Shown one piece after another: positions 10,514 through 22,915 of a stretch of DNA of 64,000 nt (positions within the stretch are counted from its first letter, which is position 1; each line of letters starts with the position of its first letter). Location: positions 119,307,501-119,371,500 of the forward strand of contig OX465601.1 in the NCBI GenBank assembly GCA_950022295.1. Direction: 5' to 3'. The notes beneath the pieces were generated by a model that saw only the letters and a list, made by a program, of their open reading frames with translations, had not been told where the DNA came from and ran no database searches. A program made the position numbers and the translations under genes. This DNA comes from Bromus sterilis (taxonomy: Eukaryota > Streptophyta > Magnoliopsida > Poales > Poaceae).

Positions 10514-12544
10514 ATGGGTTCCACTGAAAACATCAAGTTTTGTGACTTCACTAGTCACAATAACCAAGACTTTATCTGCACTCCCATTGCCACACATGCC
10601 ACTTCAGCTATCTCTTATGAAATTAAACCTGCTTTTCTAAACCTTGTTATGAGAGATCAATTCTCTGGTGCTGGAGATGATGCTGCTTTACACTTGAATA
10701 ATTTTGTTGAATTATGTGATATGAAAAAGTATAAAGAAGTAGAAGGTGATGTTGTTAAGCTCAAGATCTTTCCTTTCTCTTTAAGGGGAGATGCTAAAAT
10801 CTGCTTTCAATCTTTGCCTAGAAATAGCATAGATTCTTGGGATAAGTGCAAAGATGCTTTTATAGGGAAGTACTACCCTCCTGCTAAGATTATCTAATTG
10901 AGGAGTAATATTATGAATTTTAAGCAATTGGATAATGAACACGTTGCCCAAGCTTTGGAACGAATGAAATCTCTTGTTAAGAAGTGCCCTACACATGGTT
11001 TGACTACCTGGATGGTTATCCAGACTTTTTATGCAGGCTTGAACTTTACCTCGTGGAACCTGTTAGATTCGCCCGCGGGAGGAACCTTTTTGTCAACTAC
11101 ACTTGGTGCTGCGACGAAGCTTCTCGATGAAATGATGACCAATTATTCCCAATGGCACACTGAATTCGCTCCAACAGGTAGGAAGGTAAATTCTGTCGAG
11201 GAAATTACCTCCCTCAATGAAAAAGTTGACTTAATTATGTCTCTACTTACCAAGCAACCCTCTATTGATCCTCATGATGTTCCTTTAAATTCTTTGGTTG
11301 CTCAAGAACAAGTAGATGTGAACTTTATTGCTAGAAACAACTTCAAAAAAAATGCTTATAGGGGAAATTTTGCTAGCAATCCTAGACCGTTTCCATCCAA
11401 CTATGGGAACAACAACACTTACCCTAGCAACAAGAACCCCTCTTCTGAATTAGAAAGCATGCTTAAAGACTTTATCACTACCCAAAAAGCCTTCAACAAA
11501 AATGTAGAGGAGAAATTAGCTAAAATAGATAATCTCTCTTTGAAGGTAGAAAGCTTAGCCCTTGATATTGAGATGCTTAAAATTAGAACCTCTCCCCTTG
11601 AGGAGAATAAGGCCACTCCTATTAATGTTATCCAGTTACAAATCAATGAAAATATTAGGATGATGGCTAAACTTAAAGAAAGATGGGCTAGATAAAAAGA
11701 GGAAGAGGATAGAGTTAAGAGCCTTCCTACACACCACACAGTTGCCACTATCCAAATTGTTGAGGACACTCAAACTATTAGCACCCAATGCACTCCTAGT
11801 CCCGTTGGACCTATTAATGGTGATGCTAATACCTCAACCGTAGATGAAGAAACTCCTATGAACATAGAGGGTTTCAAACAAGTGAGCCTAGATGACACCA
11901 CCTTTGATAGTAGTGATATTGATTTTGATAGTTGCACCCTCTCAGAAGTTATTAGCTTGCTACACAAAATGTCTAGAGACCCCCACACTAGCACACTTAA
12001 TCTTGCCTTCACGGAGCATATCACAAATGCTCTTATCAAAGCTAGGGATGAGAAGCTTAGAGTAGAATCCTCCATACCTAGGAAGCTAGATGATGGTTGG
12101 GACCCTATGATCAAAATTAAATTAAATAACTTCTCTTGCTATGCTTTATGTGATGTTGGAGCTAGTACCTCCGTTATGCCCAAAAGAATATTTGATATGT
12201 TTGAATTGAAGCCGTTTGAGCCATGTTCTTTTGGTGTTCGTCTTGTTGATTCTTCCATAAAGAAACCTTTGGGGAAGATCGACGATGTTCTTATCATTGT
12301 CAATGATAACTATGTTCCCGTTGATTTTATTGTTATGGATATAGAGTGTGAACCTTTATGTCCAATTATTTTGGGACGTCCTTTTCTTCGCACCGTTGGT
12401 GCGGTTATTGACATGAAAGAGGGGAATATAAAATTCCAATTCCCATTCAAAAAGGGGATGGAACACTTCCCTAGAAAGAAAATCAAGTTACCTTTTGAGT
12501 CCGTTACACGGGCTAGTTATTCTCTTTCTCTTGATAAAACTTGA
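10514..12544 (+). pseudogene. gag-protease of A1, two in-frame stops
   Basis: One frame from the ATG at 10514 to 12544 (676 codons) with stops at 10895-10897 and 11693-11695. The first part is an Athila-type capsid domain: FSLRGDAKICFQSLP, then SIDSWDKCKDAFIGKYYPPA. The middle is a linker rich in Asn/Ser/Pro with a long helical stretch (about 11440-11690). The C-terminal part is a retropepsin-like domain with the catalytic motif LCDVGASTSVMPK (Asp codon about 12152) and the usual PIILGRPFLRT motif downstream. A4 lacks both stops (Gln-like and Glu codons there), so they are private damage: probably CAA to TAA and GAA to TAA. The C-terminal half can still be read from an internal ATG at 11858. 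No pol follows, so even an intact version would encode only particle and protease. Confidence 0.9.
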
Positions 12545-15368
12545 TTCTTCTTTTTGCATTATGCCTAGCTAATGGCTTTAAAGAAGCGCTTTCGGGAGGC
12601 AGCCCACAACAAATTTAGTTTTTTCTTTTTGATTTTGTTGTGTCTTGATGATTGTTCCTTCTGTAGAAACATCATTGTATCTTTATTTTTCAACATTGTG
12701 CCAAGTTATAGCCTCTTACGGCAAGGGAAGTAAAAGTTGTGACATGCTGTCCAGAAAACAGATTCTGTCCTCATGACCAGAAAAATTCCAGAAAAATCCC
12801 AGTTCATCTGTTTAAGCTTAAATTTTTACACAGTATGCTCTATACTATTACGAAACTTCCGTATGTTCTGAGTTTTTTGATTTGAGTTGCAGAAGTGCCC
12901 CTAAAAAATTATTTACTATCTGCTGTTCTGTTTTTCACAGATTCTGCCACGTTTTGTCTCTCCTAACTTTTGCAAACCTTAAGCTTGCTTTTTATTTGCA
13001 AATTTTTTTTGGCACTCTTGAGAAACAGTAGCTCTTCAAGAATATCTTTATATCCAGTGGGAAAAATTATTTTATTAAGGGTACTAACCTCTCTAATCAG
13101 CTTATGATGAGTTATTTATGAAGGGAGTTTTCAAGTGTGCGTTGGAAGATGATGAAAGAAGATCCAGGAGTGTCAAGCGCTCAAGCTTGGGGATGCCCCC
13201 ATGCATCCCCAATAAATATTCAAGGAGACTCAAGCGTCTAAGCTTGGGGATTCCCCCGTGAATCCCCTTCTCCATCAACAAATCATCAGTTCGTCCTTCG
13301 TCTCACTATATTTTTATCACTTCATGCGTTATGTGCTATGCTTGGAGCGTCTCGCTCTTAGGTTTTGTTTTTAGTTTTATTTAGATTTTCTTGCTGTTCA
13401 TAACAAGTTAGATCCCTTCTTACTTTGTGTGGGAGAGAAACACGCTCCACTTTAAAAATTTAGAACACATCATAGGATTCTTCATGCCTATCTTTTTGCT
13501 GTTGTGTGTTCTTTATCTTTTCATAGCTACTGCCATGTTTAGTTTTAGTCTTAGTTTGTCTTTAGCAAGAGCCTTGGATTTTGTTTAGTTTGTTGCTGGA
13601 ATTCTTTTTAGTTTTCATGTTTATCTTGTTAAAGAGAGTTGGTTGTTGCACTGAGTTGTGTCTTGTCTTGAAAGTAGGTAATTGAGGTTGCTATTTAATT
13701 TTAGTAGTAGCTTGCAATAGTTTTGAGGTATTGTTGTGAGTAATGTTTGAACTTTTGGTGTCAAGAGCTCTTGCCTATTAGTGATAGGTGTCGTATTTTT
13801 GGCAATACGTGTTTATTTTCAAAACCTACAAAACTAGTTGAGAACTCTAGCTACTAGATGGATCACTACTCTTCTGAGGAGTCGAATATTAGAGTACACT
13901 CACGTACCATGAGTCGAGGATGCGCAAGGATAACCAAACCCCCATACACTCCTCCTCGGGGTACTTGTCTCTTTGTGAACCTCCTTATTAGATTGAGAGT
14001 TACCGATAATAAGTGCATGAGTTCTTCGGACTAATGTAAGTATTGAGAGTTGACACTTCCACCTTCCCATATTTTGCTAGCCTCTTCCGTGCCGTGCATT
14101 GCCTTCTTCTCACTCCGAGAGTTGGTGTCCACCTTCGCCGGTACATCCAAACCCTTGGCATGATACACTCTATCATCATAAGCCTCCCTTTATCTTTCCT
14201 CAAAACAGCCACCATACCTACCTATCAAGGCATTTCCATAGCCTTTCCGAATTACATTGCCATGCAACTTCCACCTCTTCATGACTTGATCTTCATGTCA
14301 TACATGTTCTTGCTACACTGGCAGCAACATACATTGCATACATAATGATAGTTACATCTTCTTTATGTTTTGAGTACCTTGTAAAGTGTGAAAGATCTCC
14401 TTTACCTTCTTGTAAAATAGAGTGTTGTCCTTAAGTGAAGAAAAGATCCCAAAGTGGACACATTAAAAGATCCCAAAGAGGACAAATGAGAGTTAAATAG
14501 AAAGAGCCATTGAGGCCACAAAAAAAATAAAAAAAATAGAAAAAGAGAAAAAGAAATAAAAAGAGAGAAAGGGGCAACACTACTATCCTTTTGAGAGATC
14601 CACACTAGTACTCCCTTTATATCCTTGTACTCCATAGAGATGACCATTATGCATATAGCTATGTGGGGACCTTCACACTATAGAACTGGGCTTGCATATT
14701 CCAAGGATGAGCATCCTCAAACGAGCTCTAGGTCTTCATGAGCGAGCAAGATAGATGCACCCCCACTAGTTCCATTGGAGAGCTTCTTAGCTCGTATGTG
14801 CATCCGTTGCATGGCAATCCCTACTCCTCACATCATATCTATCATTTGGCATCTCTTGCCTATGATTATCCTCATTGATGTGAGCCTTTCTCATCCTTTT
14901 TGTCTTCCTCCTCCGTACTTCTCTCTTTGCCATCCTAAGTGTCAACTTTCGTGCTTACGCTCATCCATTGCATGAGTGCTCCAAATATCGAAAAGGAGTG
15001 GATCAAATTGACTTGAACCTGGCAAGTGGTCTGGGGACGAGTCAAGATAAGATTCCAAAGAGCTCCAAGTGTCAAACTTTAGTAGATTGAGTTCTTAACA
15101 CAAAAATACTTTTTTTTCGTATTCCCTATCCCCTTTCTTGCACGCAAACACCATTTGGAGACATTCGAGTCACGGACAGCGAGAGCTCTTGCACCTAATG
15201 TTCTTTTGTTACTTGTTTCAATTCTAATATAGACTCTTGCATGTTATGACTTGAATTGGATTTCTAACCTTGATTGCTTTACTTTTAAAAGTTCTTTTAT
15301 GGTTGCTAGCATGTCACCACAGAAATTATGCTTGTTATCATTTACCTACTCGAGGACGAGCAGGAATT
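12545..15368 (+). other. 3' noncoding region of A1
   Basis: About 2.8 kb where an autonomous relative would carry pol; I see no reverse transcriptase or integrase motif in any frame. Contents: the shared post-ORF stretch at 12580-12605, two internal copies of the polypurine motif at 13183-13195 and 13240-13250, an A-rich tract (about 14518-14570), and a Pro/Cys-poor region with no supported ORF up to the polypurine tract. Confidence 0.75.
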
Positions 15369-15382
15369 AAGCTTGGGGATGT
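15369..15382 (+). promoter_or_regulatory. Polypurine tract of A1
   Basis: AAGCTTGGGGATGT immediately precedes the 3' LTR at 15383, the expected site for plus-strand priming. The first 13 bases occur identically at 13183-13195 inside the element. Confidence 0.8.
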
Positions 15383-16999
15383 TGATACGTCCAAAACGTA
15401 TCTATAATTTCTGCTTGCTCCATGCATGTTTTGTGTGATATTGCTATGATCTAGATACACTTCATACACTTTTGATCATATTTGGACTAACCTATTAACT
15501 CAGTGCACCCCAGTGCCAGTTCCTGTTTTCTGCTGTTTTTCTATTTCAGTTTTCCCCCATATAAAAAGTCCAGAAAAATTCGGGAAAATTCAGATAAAAA
15601 ATCAGCGTGACGGAAGCTTAGAGAAGAGCCCGGGAGGGGCCATAGGGGAGCCAGGGGGGCCCAGGCGGCCACCCGGCGTGGCCCCACCCTTGGCTGCGCC
15701 AGGGGGGCGCCTGGGGCCCCTGGTACACCTCTGGCTGCCCTCCTTCCCCTATTTATTCTCCGTCACGGGAAAACTCCAGAAGAAGAACCCTATTCCGCGA
15801 ACTCGCCTCTGTTCCGCCGCCGCCGCGCTTCCGAGATCGGGAGCACCAGAAGACCTCTTCCCGGCACCCTGCCGGAGGGAGGATTGACCCTCGGGAGTCT
15901 CCTCTCCACCATGGATGCTCCCCGGATTTCTCGTGAGTAGTTTTCCTTGGACTATGGGTCCGTGATCAGTAGCTATGTGATGTTCTCCTCCCCTCTTTGA
16001 TCTTCATTGTTTAGACCTCGTGAGCTGCCTACATGATCGAGGCACCTTTGTAATATTTCTGCTATTGCTATGCTGAGTTTGATGGGATCTGATGGATTAT
16101 GAGATTATGTTCAGATTGTGATAGAGTAATATATTTGGTTTTTATATCTTATATTTTTGTTCCTAAGTAATTCTTGCATGTTCTCCGTTGTTGTTTATTG
16201 CTTTGGCCAAGTAGTAGGTAGTGACTCCAAGAGGGAACGTTGTGCTAGATTGTGGGTTCATGCCCCCCGATGATATGCTTGAGTGACAGAAACATGAGTC
16301 TAGGGGACGTGTTGTTGCCACAAGGGGGAAAACAACGGTGCTTGTAACCGCGGTTACAAGGATTGTTTACTTTAAGCAAAGTTCTTATTAATGCAGTTGT
16401 CTGTTGCTTTGGGTTTACACTTTGGGTGGGGCTCGCAACTTAATACCAGCGAGATGTTCTGGATAGATATCTCAAGGTGGATGATTAGTAGTAGATGCAG
16501 ATGGATTTCGGTCTACTTATTTTGGCGTACTGCCCGTGCTTTTGAACCTCTTCCTTTCTTTTGTAGCATAGTTAGCATTGCGGGGCGTTCATAATCCTGT
16601 CAATTGCCCTTCTGTAATTTGTTTACCTCGCATAGCAGTTTTATCGTCTTTTGGGAGAGAGACATCACTAGTGAACATCACGTATCCCGGTCCATATCCT
16701 TATTATTGTTTCCATGCTATATTTACTTTAATGCTTTTACTTGCTATCATTATCCCTTGCATTTTGTCCTTTGTGAACAACAAGACCAGAGAGATTGACA
16801 ACCTCTCTGAACTTCGTTGGGAACAAAGTTATCTGTGTCTGTGTGCAGGTCCGCGTCAGTTGCGCCGCTGACACCTACTTATCATCTCTTGAGTCCTACT
16901 GGAGACAAACCTTGGTATCTTCACCGAGGGAAAACGACTGCTGCACTACATCTTAAACCTTCCACTTGGGGTAACCAACGAAGGGGCGAGAAGCCATCA
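15383..16999 (+). repeat. 3' LTR of A1
   Basis: Starts TGATACGTCC, ends GAGAAGCCATCA, 1617 bases, aligning end to end with 8731-10348. It is followed directly by the GTAAG duplication. Confidence 0.93.
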
Positions 17000-17398
17000 G
17001 TAAGACCCCGCTGCGCAGATCGGTCGGGCTGGGACTTGCCGCAGAGAGATTTCGCTCCCAATCTTTCCCATGCGCTTGCATGATAGAAAAAGCCGGGCGG
17101 ACGCGCCTAGGCTACGAACTTTACTGGCGGCAATTGATCACTATAAGACCTGCAGCGGCATGTCTTTTGCTCGACACCAGTGTTCCAAGCTCATGTCGAG
17201 GGACGTGAGTTTGATTGGGCTACTGCGGTTTTTGCCACTAGTGCAATTCACCAAGGCTCGACCAGTCGCCATCTCCAAGTAATAATATCGAGCAGGAACG
17301 TATCCTCCTGTTAGCCGACGAGCTATCGTCCAACCTGTGCCTCTCATGATCAACCCAGGGTCCCTGACCATGGGATTTGCCGGGGTACATCCCCGTCA
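17000..17398 (+). repeat. T LTR 'a', 3' portion, with a promoter-region deletion
   Basis: Resumes T LTR sequence after A1 and ends CCCCGTCA just before the primer site. Compared with LTR 'b', about 483 bases are missing between GACCAGTCG (about 17270) and CCATCTCC; the corresponding stretch in LTR 'b' is about 25644-26125. TCG is shared at both deletion edges. The lost segment includes the TATATAAG box present in LTRs 'b' and 'c', so this 5' LTR probably cannot start transcription of T1. Confidence 0.85.
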
Positions 17399-17400
17399 AT

Positions 17401-17418
17401 TGGCGCTGTCTGTGGGAA
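17401..17418 (+). promoter_or_regulatory. Primer-binding site of T1
   Basis: TGGCGCTGTCTGTGGGAA lies two bases after the LTR end. It resembles the TGGCGCC-type sites of grass Tat/RIRE2-like elements with one mismatch; I do not assign the tRNA with certainty. T2 lacks this site. Confidence 0.7.
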
Positions 17419-17651
17419 CTACACAGGTTGGAATTACGATCTCGGCGGTTCCGTCTTCAGCAAGCCACAACTCAAGAGCAAGAACCAGATGCAATCCACC
17501 CGAAGAAATGAAGATCACGGCAAACATCTCTGCCGCCCCAGCGAGATCGCTCAGCCTGCAGCCGTGCCAAGACCAATACTACGGCGGCAACCGAGCCCAC
17601 CGCCAGTGAAGGAGAACTCGACGACCCAAAATAAAGGCGCGAGGGTTCCAC

Positions 17652-18527
17652 ATGGAGATCCCGATCGACGAGCTACAACACGAAGCAGAGGACCTGCCGA
17701 CCACTCGACGACCCACCGCCACCCAGGCACCCGCCGCACAACAAGACACCGACTCCGAGCTCGAGATCGGCGATCGCCGAGATCATCGCCAAGGAGGAAG
17801 AAATCGACGACCCAGAAGACAGGCGCGAGGATTCTACGAAGAGACCCCACTCGACGAGTCGAACTATAAAACCACACGCTCGCCGACCACTCGACGACCC
17901 GCCGCCATGCAGATAGCTGTCGCCCGCCAGGACAACGACTCTGAGACTCAGACCGGAGAATACTACGACCCAGATCGAAGACCAAACGAATTCTCCAATC
18001 TCATAAGGAACCAGAATCTAAGCGAGGGGATCGAAATTGACCCGCGAGTCCACAAGAACCCAGCGGATCACGCGCTGTTCTTCCGAATCTCAAGGAAGAA
18101 ACGACACGCCGGATCCAGCAGACTCACGGTCAGGGAACATCTAGAAGGACCCTGCACGATCCACTGCTTCGAAGAAAACTGGGGACAAATCAGATCGAGC
18201 CACACCCTGGGAGACTGCCGCCTGTTCAACGAACTCGCCGACAGTCTCAAGGAGGAAAAACAACGAGAAGCCAAGCGCACCCGACGAACCGAGCAGTTGC
18301 CGACTCAAGGATAGGTGTACACAATACAAAAAGGCAGGGTATCGCAAGCCCAACAGGACACCTACACCCTGCAAGCCAGAGCAGCCGAGAACCTAAACGT
18401 AGTCGAAGTCTACCAGCTACACGACGCAGAAACTAGTATCACGTTCTCCCAGAAAAATCACCCACGTGCAGTCCCAAGGCCGGGGCACGCGCCCCTGGTA
18501 CTCGATGCTCAAATTGGAGGGTAAGAC
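17652..18527 (+). pseudogene. Shortened gag of T1 with stops
   Basis: Frame opens at the ATG at 17652. The N-terminal part is charged and repetitive (TTRRPTA, TTRSPTTRRPAA). The C-terminal part has the gag zinc-knuckle-like region: GPCTIHCFEENW followed by SSHTLGDCRLF, with C, H, H and C in the order seen in Tat-type gag. The capsid core usually found between these parts is absent here, and its flanks are already joined in T2, so the loss seems to predate both copies. Stops at 18312-18314 and 18522-18524 replace Gln and Tyr codons still present in T2's first version (about 26692 and 26900). Sense gag and the following pol are in the same frame. Confidence 0.75.
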
Positions 18528-21500
18528 ATGGACAGAATTTTCATGGACGGAGGCAGCAGCATGAACATAATCTTCGTCAGCACCCTACACAAGATGTTGA
18601 TCCCACGATCAGTATGGAAGAATTCAAGCACCGTGTTATACGGAGTAGTCCTAGGAGAAGCGGCTACTTCCCTTGGAATGATCGAGCTCGAAGTTGTCTT
18701 TGGCAACAGGCGCAATTTCGCAAGACGCACCCTCGAGTTTGAAGTACTCGATTGGCAGTCGCAGTATCACGCCATACTGGGACGTCCATCATTCGCACAA
18801 TTCATGGCGATTCCGCACTACGCCTACCTCAAACTCAAGATGCCAGGATCCGCGGGCGTCATTACTGTCAACGGGAGCTTCACCAAATCAGACAAGTGCG
18901 ATCGCGATTTCCATAAAGTCTCCGACACCTTCAGAGCCGAGCAAGAACTCACAGAAATAGCCATGGCGACAGACAAAAGTATCTTTCCGCTAGCAAGCCG
19001 AAGCGAGACAAAAGAGTATGGACGGGACTTCAGGATCGACAGCGACACGATCACCCACCAGGTGCACCCGACGGACCCAGAAAAAACAGTCCGCGTGTAC
19101 GCCCACCTCTCGGAAGAGCAAGCGACTACCCTCATCGCTTTCCTCTGCGAAGAATGGGAAATCTTTGCCTGGTGCCCAGCCGACATGCCAGGAGTACCGC
19201 GCGAGTTCGCGGAACACGCGCTGCGCATCAAGCCAAACACCAAGCCAGTGAAGCAGGCGCTACGAAGATTCTCAGAACCCAAGCGCAGAGCAATCGGGGA
19301 GGAAGTCAACCGACTACTCGACGCCCAATTCATCCGAGAGAAGAAGAAAGCCACTTGGGTCGCCAACCCTGTGCTGGTCCCCAAGAAAGACACAGACGTA
19401 CTGCGAATGTGCGTCGACTACGGGCCAGTCAACAAACACTGCCCAAAGGACCACTTTCCCCTGTCAAGAATCAATAAGATAATCGACTCGACAGCAGGAT
19501 GCGATCTACTATCGTTCCTCGAGGCCTACTCAGGATACAATCAGATCAGGATGAAGGAAGAAGACGAAGAGCATACATCATTCATCACCCCTTACGGCGT
19601 ATTTTGCTACAGAACAATGCCCTTCGGACTCAAGAACGCCGGTGCCACATACCAGCGGATGATGCAAGCTTGCTTAAAAGAGCAAATAGGAAGAAACGTG
19701 CAAGTCTACGTGGACGACATCGTCATCAAAACCTACAGTGCAAACATGCTACTCGACGACCTGCACGAGACCTTCGCAGCACTCAACAAGTACAGAATCA
19801 AGCTCAACCCGAAGAAGTGCGCATTCGGCGTCCCAGCCGGGAAGTTGCTCGGGTACATGGTCTGTGCTCGAGGAATCGAAGCGAACCCCGAGAAAGTTCA
19901 AGGAATCACCAGGATGCAGGAACGAACCGACATCAAAGGCGTGCAGCAGCTCACCGGAAGACTCGCAACCCTGAGTCGTTTCATCAGCAGATTGGGAGAG
20001 TGCACATTGCCATTCTACCAGTTGCTGAGAAAAGGAGAGAAATTCGAGTGGACGGAAGAAGCCCAAAAAGCATTCGCGGACCTGAAGAAGACACTCTCGA
20101 CCCCACCGATCTTGGCGGTACCCAAAGAGAAAGAAAAGCTGTACCTCTACATGGCAGCACGCAACAACGTGGTAAGCACAACACTCGTCGTCGAGCACAT
20201 AGAAGAAGGCAAGGTCCAGATCATACAAAGGCCGATCTAATAACTCAGCATGCTCTTGACAAAATCCCAGCAGCGGTACCCGCACTACCAGAAGCTACTA
20301 CTGGCCATCATCATGACCTCAAGAAAGGTGTCGCACTACTTTGACGAACACCCTATCACAATCGTGAGCAGCGCACCACTCGCGGACATCCTCAACAAAC
20401 CCGGAGAGACTGGGCGAGTCGCCGAGTGGAACATTGAGCTCAGCCCGCGGGACCTGCAATTCAAGCACCCAACAACAATCAAGGCCCAAGTACTCCCAGA
20501 CTTTCTGGTCGAGTGGACGGAGGTTCAGACACCAGGCACCCCGGACCTATCGAACTCATGGACAATGTTCTTCGATGGGTCCAAAAGACAACAAGGAGCC
20601 GGAGCATGAGTCGTTCTGGTCTCCCCCAAAGGAACCAAGCTCAAATACGTCCTCCAGATCAACTTCAGCCACGCCTCCAACAACGAAGCCGAATACGAGG
20701 CACTGCTCTATGGCATGCGCATGGCCAAAATATGCGGTGCCACTCGCCTCGTAATCTACGGAGACTCCAACCTCGTCGTCCAGCAGGCGATGAAAGACTG
20801 CAATGCAGTAGCCGACAACATGGCGGCCTATCAGAAGCTCTACAACACGCTCGAAGGAAGTTTCGACGGCTGCGAGCTCAATTATATCCCCAGAACAAAC
20901 AACACAGAAGCCGACGAACTCGCAAACATCGGCTCGACTCGAGGACCAGTACCACCCGGCGTCTTCCTCGAAAGCATCAGCCAGAGATCCATCAAGGCAA
21001 AAACAACTGCACCAGAGGCAGCTGTAGATGAAGACACCATAGAGCCAGCACAGGTGGCATCAGCGAGTCCATCTGAAGGCAACAGCAGCCAAGAGGTCGA
21101 GCCTACGGATCAAACAACACTCGAAGGACCAGCGTGGACAAAACCGTTCCTCCGATTCCTAATCGAAGGCACGCTACCGCAAGACGTCTCAGAAGCTCGG
21201 CGCATCAGTCGTCGATCCAAGGCATTCACAGTAATCAACAGACAGATATACAAGCGCAGCATCACCCAGATACTCCAGAAGTGCACCGACGAAGAAGACG
21301 GCAAAGCCCTACTGCTCGAAATCCACGAGGGCACCTACGGGCACCACGCGAGCAGTCGAGTGCTCGTATCCAAAGCGTTCCGAGCAGGGTTTTATTGGCC
21401 CACTGCGATGAAAAACGCAGAAGACATCGTGCGACGTTGGATTGCCTGTCAAAAATTCGCCAGCAGACCGCAAGCTCCAGCCTCAGAACTCAACACCATA

Positions 21501-22370
21501 CCACTATCATGGCCGTTCTCCATCTGGGGACTCGACATGGTGGGCCCGCTCAAGAAATCATCGAAAGGATGAAGAACACACCTGCTGGTAGCAGTCGACA
21601 AGTTCACTAAGTGGATCGAAGCTGTGCCCATCACCAGCTCCACAGCCCTCACGGCAGTGAATTTTATCAAATCAATCATCTTCAGGTTCAGGGTGCCACA
21701 CAACATAATCACGGAAAACTGTACGAACTTCACAGCGGCAGAATTCCAGAACTTCTGCGAAGAACTGGGCATCAAAATCAACTATGCATCAGTCGCGCAC
21801 CCGCAATCCAACGACCAGGTGGAAAAAGCAAACGGCCTAGTATGCGGAGGAATCAAAAAACGACTCCTCGCACCACTCGAGAAGGCCGCGGACAACTGGG
21901 TAGAAGAACTCCCTGCAGTACTATGGAGCCTGCGCACCACCCCAAATACCGCAACCCAGTACACACCTTTCTTCATGGTGTACGGGTCGGAGGCAGTGCT
22001 ACCACATGACCTCAAATTCGAGGCACCACGGATCTCGGGGTACGAAGAGGAGGAAGCAGAAGAAGCACTTCAAGATGACAAGGACACAGCAGACGAAGCA
22101 AGAGACACAATACTAGCAAGGTCAGAGGGGTACCAGGACAAGCTGCGCACCTACCAAAGCAGCCGCCTGCGCACCAGAACCTTCAACAAAGGCGACCTTG
22201 TCCTACAGCTCATACAAGAGAAAGTCCACAAGCTTGCCCCCCAATGGGAAGGACCGTTCATAATCTCAGAAGTCATAGGAGGATGCGCCTATAGACTGAA
22301 GAACCCGAAGACTGACGAGGATGTGGGAAATCCATGGAACGTAGCGAACCTACGCCTGTTCTACCCATAG
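18528..22370 (+). pseudogene. pro-pol polyprotein of T1 (protease, RT, RNase H, integrase), decayed
   Basis: One frame to the stop at 22370, broken by a double stop at 20238-20243 and single stops at 20607-20609 and 21570-21572. Order: retropepsin (FMDGGSSMNI, Asp about 18546); reverse transcriptase with LRMCVDYGPVNK, FLEAYSGYNQ, MPFGLKNAGATYQ and an intact YVDD at 19707-19718; RNase H with FDGSK (Asp 20574-20576) and YGDSNLVVQQ; integrase with an HHCC-type finger (GHHASSR ... CQKF) and core (WGLDMVGPL ... QSNDQVEKANG). Three key residues are altered: RT motif A has Glu (codon 19521-19523) where T2 keeps Asp, the integrase second catalytic Asp is Glu (21714-21716) where T2 keeps Asp, and one finger Cys is Trp (21438-21440). 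The lineage normally makes one long polyprotein; this copy cannot. Confidence 0.93.
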
Positions 22371-22451
22371 TCTCCACCAATCATGCTCAACTGGCAGCTC
22401 ATGTAAACCTTCGACGCAATAAAATGATGTTGCCCAAATACTACCACCTCA

Positions 22452-22915
22452 AAGCACTCGGGGGCTCGATTACTAACTCCCCCCGAGAGACGCTATCGTC
22501 GCTCACGTGATCTTCACTCAAAGCACTCGGGGGCTCGAGTACAAACCTCCCCCCGAGAGACGCTATCGTCGCTTATGCGATCTTCACTCAAAGCACTCGG
22601 GGGCTCGAGTACAAACCTCCCTCCGAGAGACGCTATCGTCGCTCACGCGATCTTCACTCAAAGCACTCGGGGGCTCGAGTACAAAACTCCCCCGAGAGAC
22701 GCTATCGTCGCTCACACGCTCTTTACCCAAAGAACTCGGGGGCTCGAGTACAAACCTCCCCCCGAGAGACGCTATCGTCACTCACGCGATCTTCACTCAA
22801 AGCACTCAGGGGCTCGAGTACAAAACTCCCCCCGAGAGACGCTATCGTCACTTACGCGATCTTTACTTAAAACCACTCGGGGGCTCGAGCACCATCTCCC
22901 CCCGAGAGACGCCGC
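22452..22915 (+). repeat. 70-bp tandem hairpin repeats after T1 pol
   Basis: About 6.5 units of 69-70 bases. Each unit holds AAGCACTCGGGGGCTCGAGT, ACAAACCTCCCCCCGAGAG and ACGCTATCGTCGCTCACGCG. CTCGGGGG and CCCCCGAG within a unit are complementary and can form an 8-bp stem with a loop of about 15 bases. T2 has the same array. It starts about 80 bases after the pol stop. Confidence 0.9.

Larger units (their letters stand above)
8731..16999 (+). mobile_element. A1: complete Athila-like non-autonomous LTR retrotransposon
   Basis: 8269 bases bounded by two LTRs of about 1618 and 1617 bases, flanked by GTAAG duplications. It has a tRNA-Asp-type primer site, a gag-protease frame, a long noncoding 3' region and a polypurine tract. 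No reverse transcriptase, RNase H or integrase lies between 12545 and 15382. By eye the two LTRs differ at about 50 positions (roughly 3%), which suggests an insertion of moderate age; this is an estimate, not an alignment result. It sits inside T LTR 'a' and is therefore younger than it. Confidence 0.95.

Noticed and set aside
19499..20344. Long plus-strand frame (281 codons) rich in Arg/His
   Set aside because: Out-of-frame shadow of T1 reverse transcriptase; the real frame has the RT motifs.
22452..22915. Possible CRISPR-like array
   Set aside because: Units are contiguous tandem repeats with no variable spacers, in plant retrotransposon context.
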